Source: Acrasis kona
Lineage: Eukaryota > Heterolobosea > Eutetramitea > Acrasida > Acrasidae
DNA length: 43,761 nt
Direction of reading: 5' to 3'
NCBI GenBank assembly: GCA_026419775.2
Contig: JAOPGA020000019.1
Location: 1-43,761 of the forward strand
Each line of letters begins with the position of its first letter. The stretch's first letter is position 1. The notes under the pieces are model-generated. The model made no database searches, had not been told where the DNA came from, and saw only the letters and a list, made by a program, of their open reading frames with translations. The position numbers were made by a program, and so were the translations under genes. Shown in pieces: positions 8,510 through 19,168 of the stretch.

Positions 8510-11500
8510 ATGTCAGGAATCTTGAGATGGATGGTAGGCAGTGGAAAGAAGGATGAAGACGAAAAGAATGAAGAGGACGAGAATCTTCTAGATACTTCGA
8601 TGACTTCTAGTGACGCACCCACTGATACGCAACAAACACCACAAAAAAGAAAAGCAGAAGAGGCTTTATCCCAAGAAGAACTCAGATTAAAGAGACTTGA
8701 AAGACTTGCAGGAACAAGTCCACAAACAAAACCGAAATCTCCAGAAAAAAAGATCTCAACATCGACACCACCAAGGAGCAACAACCTCCAAACGAATAAA
8801 CCAATAGACATTAGACCATCGACATCGTCATCCACACCATCAAAAAATGACACCTCAGAACAAAAATTAGGAACATCACCCATGAGCAAATTAACAACAG
8901 AGGGAAAATTCATCAACGACATTACCACAAAAATCTTCAACTCAACAATGGCCAAAAAATTATCCGATCAATACTTTTATTTGGATGGACTCGCCCAACA
9001 ACAAACACGCGACGGATTGCCACTTTACTTCACCGACGGTCAATACGAAGCTGTTCTTGTAGAGCGGTTATCGAAAGGCTTTGGTGCCGAATTACCCATC
9101 GGTTACCTACTGGACGCATACAAGAGAGCCTCCGAAGAATTATCGAAGGAAGAAAACAAGACGGAACCCATCGAGTCAAGAGTCAACAAGATCAAGGAAA
9201 TCAAAAGATTGATTGTTTCATATGCTGGCATATTGCTCACGAATCCAGACATGTTCCCCATGCCCCAGACACCAGCCGACAAATCAGGTCCGTTACAATT
9301 AACATCTTACTTGATCGAAGATAAGGTGCCCGATGACTTTTTGTCCACATTTGCAGAACGCTTCAAGGACGAAGATACTTTGGAAGAAGTCTTTGCGCCC
9401 ATCTACACCCAATTATCGCATCTCGTGAGAAACATGACCATGTTGGACAAGTACATGCCGGTGGTGAATGCATTGTTGCGCATCACCAAACCAATCCCAT
9501 TAGCAACCGCTCTGGTCAACCACAAGGATTTCTTCAGTCGCATACCGAATGGATCCAGCATGGAACAAACTTCGATCTTGGGACCATTTTTCAGATTATC
9601 GTGCTACTACGAACAACCAAGAGTGGGAGATCATTACTTTGGAAACAACATTGAGACCATGACCACCCAAGACGTGTCGTTCATCAAGAGCACATTACGC
9701 ACGGAGATCCATCTCTACAATGAAACATTGTACAAGATCGTAATGAACTTGGTTCGACCCAAAGAGACCAGAGACCTCATGATGAAGTGGTTGGGAGCGG
9801 CGATCGAAGGAAATAAATTCAGAGCGCGCATGCAAGACGATCCGTTCCAATCTTCGACCGAAGGATTCATGAGCAATTTCGAAGTCATCATGTTGAAATT
9901 ATGTCAACCCTTTTTGGACCCCAAATCAAAGCAACCCAAAATGGATGCCATCCAAAATGATTTCGTAATGTTGAATGATTTGGTGCCATCTTACAAGGAC
10001 GACACCCATTTGAGCATGACCGAAAAAGAAGCTCAAGAAGCCTACTCGGATCGCAAATCAGAAAATTTCACCTTCGTGACTCAATGTTTCTTCCTGACGT
10101 ATCGTTCGCTCCGATTAGGATTTTTTGAAAACGATCGAAAAGTATCAACGAGCGGTCCAACAATTAGTGGAGAATCAAAGAGCATACGACAAATCAAAAC
10201 AAAGCGGAAACGCAAACGACCAACAACAATTAAAAAATCTAATCAACAAATTGTACATTATCAAGTGGACTGCAGAAGTGCGCATCATGGACACGTTGAC
10301 TCACAAGGACATTTTGACGTTTTATCGATTTGCATCGGCATGGATCCTACGCATCGCTCACGAACAAGATTCCAAATCCAACTCGTTAAAAACACCACCG
10401 CCCAAATCCTTTGCGGTCATGCCCGAATTCATGATCGAAAACATCAACGACATGATTTTGTTCCTCGTTCGATACAAACCAGATGCACTGGCCGAAATTG
10501 ATTTGAACGAAATTTTCGACATGATGGTAATCCTCATGGACAGTCCATCTAATTTCATAAAAAATCCATACGTCATTTCTCACTTTCCAGAAATTTATGC
10601 CTCGTGGGTGCCACCACCACCCGGAAACAACGCTAGATTGCCGCCCAGCATCGCCAACTTTGTACAAGATCACAAGGCAAGTCAAAAATACTTGACGAGC
10701 GGCTTGATGAGATTGTACGTGGATATGGAACACACCGGAGTGAGCAGCGGATTCTACGATAAATTCAACGTGCGTTATTTCATCAGCATCGTTTTGAAAT
10801 ACCTGTGGCCCCAAACACTATACAAACAAAGTTTTATTAACCTAAGCAAGACGCTCGGCGACAAGCACAGTGAATTTTTTGAGATTTTTCAACATGTTAT
10901 TGAACGACGCTACTTATTTATTGGATCAGAGTTTAGATTTGTTATATAAAATGAAGGAAATTGAAACGTTGCAATCGAATCAAAGCGAATGGAACGCGAC
11001 GAGCGATAGCACCAAGAAGGAACACGAAAGCAACATGGCACAGTACGAAAAACACGTCAAGTCTTACATGAGCTTGGCAAAGGAAACGGTCCACATGATG
11101 AGCTACATGAGCAAGGACGTGGCTCAGCCCTTCATGAGACCAGAAATGGTGGATAGGGTGGCTGCAATGTTAAATTACTTTTTGGATAAATTAGCAGGAC
11201 CTTCCTGTCTAAATCTATCCATTTCGAAAGCAAGACAAGAAAAGTGTTTGTTCGATCCCAAATACTTACTCACCGAAATTACGGATGCGTTCGTTCATTT
11301 CTCATCCTTTAAGGAGTTCATAAGAGCAGTCGCGAGCGACCAACGTAGTTTTAAACCAGAGGTGTTCGAAAGAACGGTAAATATTTTGAAGAAAATAAAT
11401 ATGAGATCGGAGCAATACGTGAACGAATTTCAACAGTTTAGCATTCGTGCGTTGGACGAAGCGGATAGTCAAATGCAGATGCAACAGGATTTGGGAGATG

Positions 11501-11721
11501 TTCCCGAAGAGTTTCAGGATCCAATCATGAGCACTTTGATGGAGGATCCGGTGATTTTGCCGTCCACGCAGACCGTGATCGATCGTTCGACCATCGAAAG
11601 GCATTTGTTGAACGATCCGACCGATCCTTTTAATAGGAGTCATTTGACCGTCGACATGTTGATACCTGCCACGGAGGTCAAGGAGAGAATTCAAAAGTGG
11701 ATACAAAGCAAACAAAAATAA
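8510..11721 (+). CDS. UFD2: Ubiquitin conjugation factor E4 (U-box), two single-base frame breaks
   Basis: Three overlapping frames form one protein of about 1,069 residues, the size of UBE4A/UBE4B. The N-terminus has an acidic, disordered region and a short basic helix ([13 protein letters not shown]) like that at the start of UBE4B. The centre is the Ufd2 core (for example [35 protein letters not shown]). The C-terminal U-box (about residues 985-1060) has [18 protein letters not shown] and [12 protein letters not shown]2 proteins extend ubiquitin chains with CDC48/p97 in protein degradation. The frame changes by +1 at two T6 runs, 10121-10126 and 10875-10880. Removing one T from each restores the conserved protein exactly. 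Homopolymer error is the simplest explanation; see findings. The start at 8510 lies in an A-rich context (ACCAAC before ATG). Confidence 0.92.
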
Positions 11722-11946
11722 AGTGTTGGTTATTTGATTGTAAATGCTTGTTGTTGTAATTAGAGCTAGCGGCAGTAAATTTTATTTCTTTCGCGATTTG
11801 TTGCTGTTCCGAAAGAATCGAAAGAATTATTCTTGATTTGGAATAAAATTCGTCCTGTATGATGAAAAGTTAAAACCATTTTATGTTGTCGTAGGATAAT
11901 TAAACAAATTGTGCTCCTTTCCGGTAAAGAGGAGCAAAAACAACGA

Positions 11947-12465
11947 ATGAACGCAACACACGGCGCATATGGACGGCAGTTCATGGGTGGATTTACCCCG
12001 AATCTAACCAATTACTCGGCAGTCGCTCATTCCCGTCCAATCTTCCCAGTATATGGAGGATCATGTGGTCATTCTCCAAAGCCTGCCATAACTCCTATCA
12101 CTCCCTTGACTTCTACCAAAGTGTTCATTTTTTCAAAAGGTGCCACGACACATGCATGTAAGGAATGTAGAGCGCACCACAAGTCATGTGACGGGGAAAG
12201 GCCATGCATGAGGTGCAAGGATAAGGGAATATGCTGTGAAAGTGTTCCTAGGAAGAAGGCCGTGAGGAGATTGAAGCAGGCACGTACAAAAGGGGAGGAT
12301 AAAAGTACTCCCATGTATACTACAACGCAAGAAAAAATCTACCAATCCATGTACGATATGTTAACGAGAAATTACATCAAGTTAAACTCCTCAAAGATAA
12401 AGAAGGCAACAAAGTGCATTCAACTTCACCATCAGATGGTAAACAAACCAACAGTCACCATGTAA
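11947..12465 (+). CDS. Zn2Cys6 (Gal4-type) zinc-cluster protein
   Basis: The 172-residue product contains a binuclear zinc cluster with the canonical spacing C-x2-C-x6-C-x5-C-x2-C-x6-C at residues 71, 74, 81, 87, 90 and 97. Basic residues follow (PRKKAVRR), as in Gal4-type DNA-binding domains, where the cluster contacts DNA triplets in the nucleus. The N-terminal 60 residues are Pro/Gly/Ser-rich and disordered-looking. The C-terminal 50 residues form an amphipathic helix region that could mediate dimerisation. It is much shorter than fungal Gal4-type activators and lacks the large middle homology region. The start at 11947 is the first in-frame ATG; an upstream coding exon cannot be excluded. 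Target genes are unknown. Confidence 0.75.
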   Translation: MNATHGAYGRQFMGGFTPNLTNYSAVAHSRPIFPVYGGSCGHSPKPAITPITPLTSTKVFIFSKGATTHACKECRAHHKSCDGERPCMRCKDKGICCESVPRKKAVRRLKQARTKGEDKSTPMYTTTQEKIYQSMYDMLTRNYIKLNSSKIKKATKCIQLHHQMVNKPTVTM

Positions 12466-12580
12466 ATTAAAGTTTTTATTATATATTATATGGATGTGAA
12501 GCTGTAAGGATCAATCGAATAATTGTCTTTTGTAATTACACAAGTTATAATTAGCAGGTCGAAAGAAAAGTAGAAGTGAA

Positions 12581-13316
12581 ATGTCAGACAGGTCCATGTT
12601 TCTTATTGGAAACAACTTTACCAGAGCAGAGAGGAAAAAGTCACTTGGCATAGCTGTGGAACCCTTTCAACCAAAGTTAGAAAAAGGTCAGTTGAGACTA
12701 ACACAGTTTATCAAGTCGAATGCACCTGTTGGTATCTCGAAGCAACACAAATCAACAGCAACATCTGAACACAAAGGATACTGGGAGCAACGAGTGGAAA
12801 AATTAAAAAACCAGACTCCTGACATTGAGATTTTCAAGAACTTGGAGATTGTTCAAAACGGTACTCTTTCACATGAAAAAGAGAACGCAAGTGTTGTTCA
12901 AATATTCAGTGGATTAACTTTCTACTTTAATGGAAGAACTCCAATGATATCAATGCAACAAATGGACAACCCATCCAACAGCATGCTATCACAATACCAC
13001 TTGTCCAAACTATCTGCACTTCACGGTGCTAACGTCTTGTAAGATTTTTGTTGAATTGGTTGCACTCACGAATTCTTCAGACCGTACATTGCAAAAAAAA
13101 AGTTAACTCATGTTATTTGCTCCGAGCTGTGTTATTCAAAAAGAGAAAAAATCTCAAAATTGTCATTGTCACCTAATGCGTGCTCCGTCAAGTATGTACA
13201 CCCGCAGGTAAACTTTGTTCGTACTGGACATTATAACGAGTGAATAGTGGATTGTTGATTGTATAAAAAATGCAAAATTACTTGATGAGTTCGAGTACTA
13301 CTCTGCTAAACAATAA
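12581..13316 (+). CDS. REV1-like BRCT-domain protein without polymerase domain
   Basis: Three exons (12581-13038, 13081-13207, 13248-13316) with introns of 42 and 40 nt join in frame into 217 residues. The C-terminal half is a complete BRCT domain: IFSGLTFYFNGR, then LHGANVLPYI, then KKLTHVICSEL with a following SK, and finally YVHPQW-IVDCI with a terminal tyrosine pair. The NG-then-LHG pattern and the HVI(C/A)S-L motif resemble the BRCT of REV1, the translesion DNA synthesis scaffold. No polymerase region follows; the next gene begins 113 bases later. Residues 37-44 (Q-L-R-L-T-Q-F-I) resemble a PCNA-binding PIP box, Q-x-x-L-x-x-F with Ile where the second aromatic is usual. A role in replication-coupled repair is inferred. 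The tryptophan of the BRCT is the first codon of exon 3, which supports the splice model. Confidence 0.75.
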
Positions 13317-13428
13317 ATTTGATATCTGTTTACAATAGCAATTTTTTCGTTGAACCATTTTCTTGCCGCTGTTCATTCTTAGTTGAGTAGTGATCCGGAT
13401 ATTGTACGGTACACTAGGTTCAAAAATC

Positions 13429-14029
13429 ATGCAAGCAGTTACTGACAATCAACGAGATGACACACGTCGTGGGAAGCGCATGCAAAGAGGTAATGGTCCT
13501 ACTGAAATATCGGCTTGTATGACATCACCTGATGCCTCTGAAGAGTCGCATTACACGACAACTTACAAAAGACACGATGTAAAAGAAAGAACAGCTCCTA
13601 CTATTGCTAACGGAGCTAGAAACTCTTCTAATATTGTATTTGGAGAAAAGGAAGATAATACATCAATGTATGTGTCTCAACAAAAGCAGTCTTATGGCGC
13701 AGAAGCCAATGAGGTACATTAGATAATCATCATTTTTTCTAAGGCCTTGTGCTTGAATTTAGGTTTCCAGGTTTAACAGAGCAGGCGAAAGAAACGACAA
13801 TAAGAGTCACTTCCAAACAAGTAAAGTTCACTTGGGAGATGAACCTGTAGAGAACACTTTTAAACGAAAGGTGGATGTTCCAACTATTGATCCAGCCTAT
13901 GCAATTAATAAACCCCATCATGTCAACTCAGTTGACAGAGAAGAACATCGTGGGTTGAGACAAAGTCCCAAATCGGCCAGAGGCACAAGAGGATACAACA
14001 TCATCAATAATGTAGACAGTCAACAATAA
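13429..14029 (+). CDS. Two-exon protein, possible axonemal or microtubule-associated repeat protein
   Basis: Exons 13429-13713 and 13763-14029, separated by a 49-nt GT-AG intron, give 183 residues. It is hydrophilic, without signal peptide or membrane segment. It contains two or three degenerate copies of a motif in which a short hydrophobic-Gly segment (IVFGEKED; VHLGDEPV) is followed by Tyr/Phe and a Ser/Thr-Lys pair (MYVSQQKQSYG; NTFKRKVDVP), with N-K-S-H-F-Q before the second. Small flagellar microtubule inner proteins often have such short, extended, aromatic-punctuated repeats, but I cannot name a family. The stop is followed at once by AATAAAATAAA. It lies convergent to the SLD5 gene, with 21 bases between stops. 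Confidence 0.6.
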
Positions 14030-14050
14030 AATAAAAGAGTAGTTTAATTA

Positions 14051-14682
14051 TTAAATGAGATCGAATTGTTCTTGTTCAATGTATGGGGTGATTGATCCTG
14101 ATCGTAGCACATAAATGTCTCCGGTACTTAAAGCAACCACTTCACCTTCTATATCAACCTGGCCAAGGTCCTCTCGCACCCTGCAAAATACATAAGTGTT
14201 TAAATTAGGTTCTACTCTCAAATTGTCCTCGTCGCCCGCCTTAAGAACGTCAGGAATTGACCCTAGGAACATTGTATTCAAGTGCGCTTGTTGTAATTCA
14301 AAATATTGTTTGGCGAACTTTTGTTCCCCTGGTGACAGACGATCAAACATCTCTTCTGTCTCTATTATATATTGTACATGTTTTTCAATCTTTAATAATC
14401 TTGTTCTCAAATACGATATCACTAAAAATCTCAGTCTATCTATCTCCAACTCTTTTATTGTTTTGGTGGTCAGGTTGGTTTCTGGTTGCTCTAGTAATCT
14501 ATTACGCTAAATAATCAGGTCTAGCTCTTCGTGTGAATACGTACTGCATTTTCAATCTCCTCCTGCAATCTTCCTACAATGTTATCCTTATAGGGCAGTA
14601 TATGAGGGTAAAATTTTTCTGTCGACCACGCTCTCATTAATTCGACTTTGTCATCATTTATTCTTGTTGCCTCTAGTGACAT
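14051..14682 (-). CDS. SLD5: GINS complex subunit SLD5
   Basis: Exon 1 (14682-14545) and exon 2 (14506-14051), joined over a 38-nt intron, give 197 residues, close to the usual 210-230. SLD5 is part of the GINS complex that joins CDC45 and MCM2-7 to form the replicative helicase at forks. The sequence shows the SLD5 A-domain signature: MRAWSTEKFYPHILPY in exon 1, EIDRLRFLVISYLRTRLLKIEK early in exon 2 (14452-14387), and RLSPGEQKFAKQY. It ends with the small B domain (GDIYVLRSGSI, then EQFDLI). The alternative splice choices give stops or less conserved joins. Exon 1 is visible only after splicing. The start ATG at 14682 gives the expected N-terminal length. Confidence is high. Confidence 0.9.
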
Positions 14683-14760
14683 TTGTTCTCGTGTCGTCAA
14701 CCGGAATATTAATTACAAGACATTTAAAAATCAAATAAGATGTTTTGTTTATTATGTACC

Positions 14761-15573
14761 CTACAAAAGTGCATAGGCTGTAAAGCAGACAACGAAAACC
14801 AAAGAACCAATTACGACACCGGCTGCACCACTCTTAGCTTTGTTGTTTCCACTTTCGTTTTGTCCACTTGGAGTACTTGTGGTTGGTGAAGAAGTTGTGG
14901 CTCTAACTGTTCCAGCAGGTGCACTTGTTGTTGGGGACGAGGTAGTGGCATTGTTTGCTGATGTTGGTGCTGTTGTGCTCTTTGTGGTATTTTGGTTCAC
15001 TACTGCTTGCAATGTTGGTGTGGGTGTGGGTGTAGCTGCTTTTATTGTTGGTTTATATCCTTGTATCAACAAACATTGGCAGTTGTCTTGTCCCTTATCA
15101 GGAGCGCTCATTCCTAGGTCATACCAATGAATTCTACCCTCAGGACAGGCAAGGCATCCTCTGGAATCTAGTCCTTTAATAAGACATTGACACTTATCTC
15201 CGTTTGTGGGTGCGGCCATATTGAGTTCGTACCAGTGAAGGTAACCTTCATCGCAGAACCAGCAACCTTTGGAGTCAGTTGGTCTTTGGGTTTGTGTGGC
15301 ACCTTTTGGAAGGCATTGGCATTTGTCTCCATTAGTGGGAGTAGATAAGCCTAATTCATACCTATTTACATGTTAGCAATACAATATGTAGTAGTCTTAC
15401 CAGTGCAGTTGGTTAGCTGGACATGACCAGCATCCTCTAGAATCGCTTGGTGGCTCTGTAACCTTTAATGTAGGATTAGAGCTTTGCGCTGGGGTTGGGG
15501 TTCGGATGTAATTCTGATTAGTAGCAGCAAAGATGACAATAGCTAGTAAAGCGAAGCTTAGAACTCTTAACAT
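14761..15573 (-). CDS. Secreted, probably GPI-anchored protein with three Cys-rich modules
   Basis: Exon 1 (15573-15401) and exon 2 (15361-14761), joined over a 39-nt intron, give 257 residues. A signal peptide (LRVLSFALLAIVIFAA) is followed by three copies of a module of about 35 residues at roughly 44-78, 87-121 and 123-159. The shared pattern is D-S-(R/K)-G-C-x2-C-x4-(L/I)-H-W-Y-(E/D)-L-x-(L/M)-x-(A/S)-P, then about six residues and C-x-C. Next comes a Thr/Ser/Pro-rich stalk (about 160-235) and a hydrophobic C-terminus with no basic tail, typical of a GPI-attachment signal. The intron falls inside the Trp codon of module 1. The product is a likely cell-surface protein. The module is not one I recognise; four conserved cysteines and the HWY core suggest a small disulfide fold. 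Confidence 0.75.
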
Positions 15574-15928
15574 TTTTTTGTTTTGTTGTTGAAAACAGTC
15601 CAGCTGGATCTCATTTAAAGCATTTCGTACTTGCCATAAAAAGAGAAAACTATTTATTAACAAGCGGGTTACTTTAAATAATGAAGTCGTTGTATGTGTA
15701 TTTTATTAGATTCCTCCAACTATAGTGTTGAGTTTGCCCGCTACGGCCGCGCGGGTCGGAGAACACGTAAAGTTGCCAATTAAATATACTGACTCTAAAT
15801 TATGTAATATGTAGCTGACGATCAAATTTACTATGTCATGCGAACAAATCCACAGGTGTTGAGTTACTACACAATGATATAATCATCGGGTGGTTCGAGC
15901 AGTGAGTCACTTTTCAATTTTTTGTAAA
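15574..15928. promoter_or_regulatory. Divergent intergenic region with a GC-rich hairpin
   Basis: This 355-base interval lies between divergent genes. On the minus-strand side a TTTAAAT element (about 15611-15617, complement) lies about 40 bases before ATG 15573. At 15737-15755 a GC-rich inverted repeat (CCCGC, nine bases, GCGGG) stands out in AT-rich sequence and could form a small hairpin or a protein-binding site. No RNA gene was recognised; a GGTTCGA at 15891-15897 is not part of a tRNA fold. Confidence 0.4.
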
Positions 15929-16693
15929 ATGAATGTTGAAGAGGTCAGCATTGAGGCAAAGGAAAGTAGTCCTATAACATATTCGATTGAAAATGTATTT
16001 ATAACATCTGATAAAAGCAACATAAGATTGGAGGCACAGATTGGTCACATCCGTAATCCGGAGGCACGTGGGTCTAGATACGCATTGATATGTACCCACC
16101 CATACAGCAAGATGGGAGGAAATATGAACAACAATGTAACTGGTGCATTTTTTCACCACTTCGTAGAGGACATGGAAGATCACCCGTTGGTCATCCAAGA
16201 GTCCGTCGCATGTGTAGTCAGATTTAACACTAGAGGAGTTGGCCAAAGTACTGGTTCATCCACCGTTACTGCCTGGGAGGAGCGTGATGATATTATTTCA
16301 GTTTGCAACTATGTTCTTGAAAGATGTAACATCCAAAAAATTATTTTTATAGGTTACTCTTGTGGCTCACTACTAACCTCGGGTGTAGCCGATTTAATAC
16401 CACAAGTCCATTCTTTCGTTGCGATATCCTATCCTAAAGGCTGGTGGGCATCTTGGTTATTTTCCAACCACTACAAAGAAGTGTTGCCAAGCAAAAAGCC
16501 GAAATTATTTATTCTTGGAACTAGCGACCAGTTTGCCTCTACAGATTCGTTTAGCGTTTGGTTTGATGACGTCCTCAAAGAACCTAAGAAGCTACAAATT
16601 TATGACGGAGATCATTTTTGGTTTGGAATGGAAGTTAAACTATTAGAGACAGTGAAAAAGTGGATGGTGAATCAAATACTCTCTACAATCTAG
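15929..16693 (+). CDS. Alpha/beta hydrolase
   Basis: This 254-residue protein is of the COG2945-like alpha/beta hydrolase type. Visible features are the oxyanion-loop segment THPYSKMGGNMNNNV (residues 56-70), the strand-turn RFNTRGVGQSTG (98-109), the nucleophile elbow GYSCGS with Ser144, a candidate Asp at LGTSDQF (Asp200), and His229 in GDHFW. The HP...MGG...RFN-RGVG-S-G pattern is typical of this family, whose members include esterase-like enzymes of unclear substrate. It has no signal peptide or membrane segment, so it is probably cytosolic. Start chosen at ATG 15929; the open frame extends 39 bases upstream without another ATG. The catalytic triad looks complete. Confidence 0.82.
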   Translation: MNVEEVSIEAKESSPITYSIENVFITSDKSNIRLEAQIGHIRNPEARGSRYALICTHPYSKMGGNMNNNVTGAFFHHFVEDMEDHPLVIQESVACVVRFNTRGVGQSTGSSTVTAWEERDDIISVCNYVLERCNIQKIIFIGYSCGSLLTSGVADLIPQVHSFVAISYPKGWWASWLFSNHYKEVLPSKKPKLFILGTSDQFASTDSFSVWFDDVLKEPKKLQIYDGDHFWFGMEVKLLETVKKWMVNQILSTI

Positions 16694-16969
16694 AACTGAA
16701 ATTAAATTAAATTCTTGTATAACAATAAACTTATTAGACGATTGATATTTTGATAAAAGCATCAAAGTTTTAATCCTCAACTGAAATATAAAAGTAACAA
16801 TTTGTACCATTATCAAATTCTTCCTTCTTGCTTCTCATCTCAACCGACTACCATATCCGCGTTAATTTATGCACGTAACTTTTCTAAAAATGATATGATA
16901 GAATGAAGGTCAGCCAACATCGTTTCCTTCTTATAACGGTCCCGCGTTACAACTAAAATCAACTTGGAC
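16694..16969. other. Intergenic stretch between hydrolase and ARID genes
   Basis: The 276 bases hold an AATAAA signal (16724-16729) for the upstream gene and a leader for the ARID gene. No ORF, RNA or clear TATA box was seen near the ARID start. Confidence 0.4.
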
Positions 16970-19112
16970 ATGTCGAATGATGAGGTCTCCGATGAGGATA
17001 TGGATGAACATCCATACGACATGGAAGAGGGAGCTAGCGATGAGAAAATTCAATTCTATAGCAATCTAAATAAGTTCATGAAAGAAAGAGGGACTCCAAT
17101 AGGAAAGCTCCCGCATCTTGGTGGAAGGACGTTAGACTTGTACAAATTATATAAAAAAGTCACAGAATTAGGTGGCACCGAACAAGTACATTTAATGACT
17201 TTGCTTCGAACTTAACTTGTAGGTTACCGACAAAAAACTATGGAAAGACGTGACGAACGCATACAAAGTACCAAAGACATGCACGAGCGCAAGTTACAGC
17301 TTGAGGAATCATTATAAAAGATATTTATTTGCATATGAACAAGTTAACTTCTTCGGCAAAAAAGACGTTGTTGAGGCTCCTCCACCTCCAACCACAAACA
17401 AGACATACGACGTAAGGGCAAATTCTCCAATCAACGACGATAATGAGCCCCTTCCGACCCCACCCCGTGAAAAGCGTCATCTCGATGCTTCCAGCATTCA
17501 ACAGATGCAACCGCAATTCTTACGTAAACCAAAATCAGTACAACAACAGCAACATACAGAAAACATGCGTAGAATAGAATGTAGCGTACAATGTGGAGCG
17601 GATCCCCACGTCTTTTGGGCCCTTACAAGAATTGCTCAACTTTCGTGTGTACCAGCCGCCAAGCAAGTAAAGCCAACAAAGGGAAATGGATTTCACATCG
17701 GGTCCATTCGTGGTCTGTTACCTCTACTTTTACGTCGGCTCGCACTCTTCATTGATGTGTCACATGATTCACAAGATGATTACTTTAATAAAATAACTGT
17801 TAGTGATAGGCTGACGGAGAGGGTTGCTTTCATGTCTTTAATTGTACTAAGAAATTGTTCATTTGAGCAAAGCAGCAAGGAAACAATTGCAACTGCAGTT
17901 GATGAGGTCACACAACATTCAACATTGATGATTTTGATGAGATTGTTGGCAATTAAGTCCTTACATTTGGAGTGGAAGACAAAGATGTTAGATACGTTAG
18001 TGAACATTAGTAGATTCTTGAAGCTTCCTAGCAAAGAAGATGAACTTGAGGTTATATTCCATCAGATCCAGTCACATGTTTGTGGGTGTGAAGGTTCTTT
18101 GGTTGTATTAATGTTAGATTTGTTAAACTATCTTGTTTCATCCGACTCTCAAAACTCTGAACGTGTCAAACATAATGCTCAGATCATTGGATCCAAATTG
18201 TCAAGTCCTGTCTACAAAAATACCTTGTCCGAATTGATTAGCTTTTTGATCACATCAACAGCAGTCAACCACATTAATGAACCTTCACAAGATGAAATAG
18301 ACGATGAAGGAGAGCAGGTTGAGGAGGAACAAGAAGAGCAGGAGGATGACGACGAAGACGAAGAATCTGAAAATGGAAGTGATGCAGAGTTATCGCAACA
18401 ACCAAAAAAAAAGAAAAGAAGGAAGGATTTGGAAAGTTTGAACGAAGATGATGTAGCAAGACACCACACTTTAGATCAACAAAAGAGGCAACAGGACAAG
18501 TTAAAGCAGCAGCAGCAGAATGTAACTGCGCCGCAACCCTACAATTCAAAGCTGGATGATCTTTCATTACTTTGTCGCGTCAACACCCTCAACCTTTTAT
18601 CAAGATTGATTCCCCACTCACCGAAAGACTTTATCACTTTGATATCCTCAACTAACCAATGCATCACAAGAATGATAGAATTACTAGTCTGGAAGAGCGG
18701 CTTACGTTCCAGGATGAAGTATACAGCCATACAAGTATCAAAGAACCTAAGAGAACAACAAAGAGTGGAGCGTCACAAACAAGCAGCAAACAAGATCCAA
18801 CAAGATCCAACACTCCAGCATGAACAACAAGCACAATACCAACATTCAACGACCATTGAGGATGTGGCTGAAGATGAAGATTTTGATCAAGATGAATACT
18901 TTGATGACCTTGGAGAACAGGACGCCTCTAATCTGGACCTGTCCTCGTCTCAAATCTTTCAAAAAAAATGTGGGTTGATTCTATCATTATTAGCTAAAAA
19001 TAGCGAAGAGGCCAAACTACTTTTATCATCGCATCAACAAGAGATTATGAACTTGGTAGTGTATACAAAGTCACCAGTGTCCAACTTATTGTTGGAGTGC
19101 GTGACGCAGTAA
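16970..19112 (+). CDS. ARID-domain protein, ARID2/SWI-SNF subunit-like
   Basis: Exons 16970-17185 and 17223-19112 (37-nt intron) give 701 residues. The ARID DNA-binding domain (about 25-115) is clear: FMKERGTPIGKLP, LGGRTLDLYKLYKKV and, after the splice, KKLWKDVTNAY, then TSASYSLRNHYKRYLFAYE. A helical, armadillo-like region follows, containing ERVAFMSLIVLRNCSF and LDTLVNISRFLKL. This matches the order in ARID2/BAF200 and yeast Rsc9 in SWI/SNF-type remodelling complexes. An acidic run (about 425-465, E/D-rich then KKKKRR) splits it from a second helical block and a C-terminal acidic patch. Human ARID2's RFX and zinc-finger regions are not seen. The intron cuts the ARID domain, and the joined sequence restores it. 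It is nuclear by inference. Confidence 0.82.
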
Positions 19113-19168
19113 TAAATTAAGATTGAAAGATAATTTTTTTTGTAACAACTTTATTTCTATTTTCAATC

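Noticed and set aside
13248-13262. TGGATTGTTGATTG resembling the 14-bp repeat at 2319-2387
   Set aside because: It is the first codons (Trp-Ile-Val-Asp) of BRCT exon 3, so the likeness to the repeat is coincidental.
15888-15910. GGTTCGA resembling a tRNA T-loop
   Set aside because: No acceptor, D or anticodon stems can be built around it, and it lies just before the hydrolase start codon.
18212-18567. Ser- and Cys-rich antisense ORFs in the ARID gene
   Set aside because: They are the complement of the acidic Glu/Asp tract of the ARID protein, an expected artefact of low complexity.
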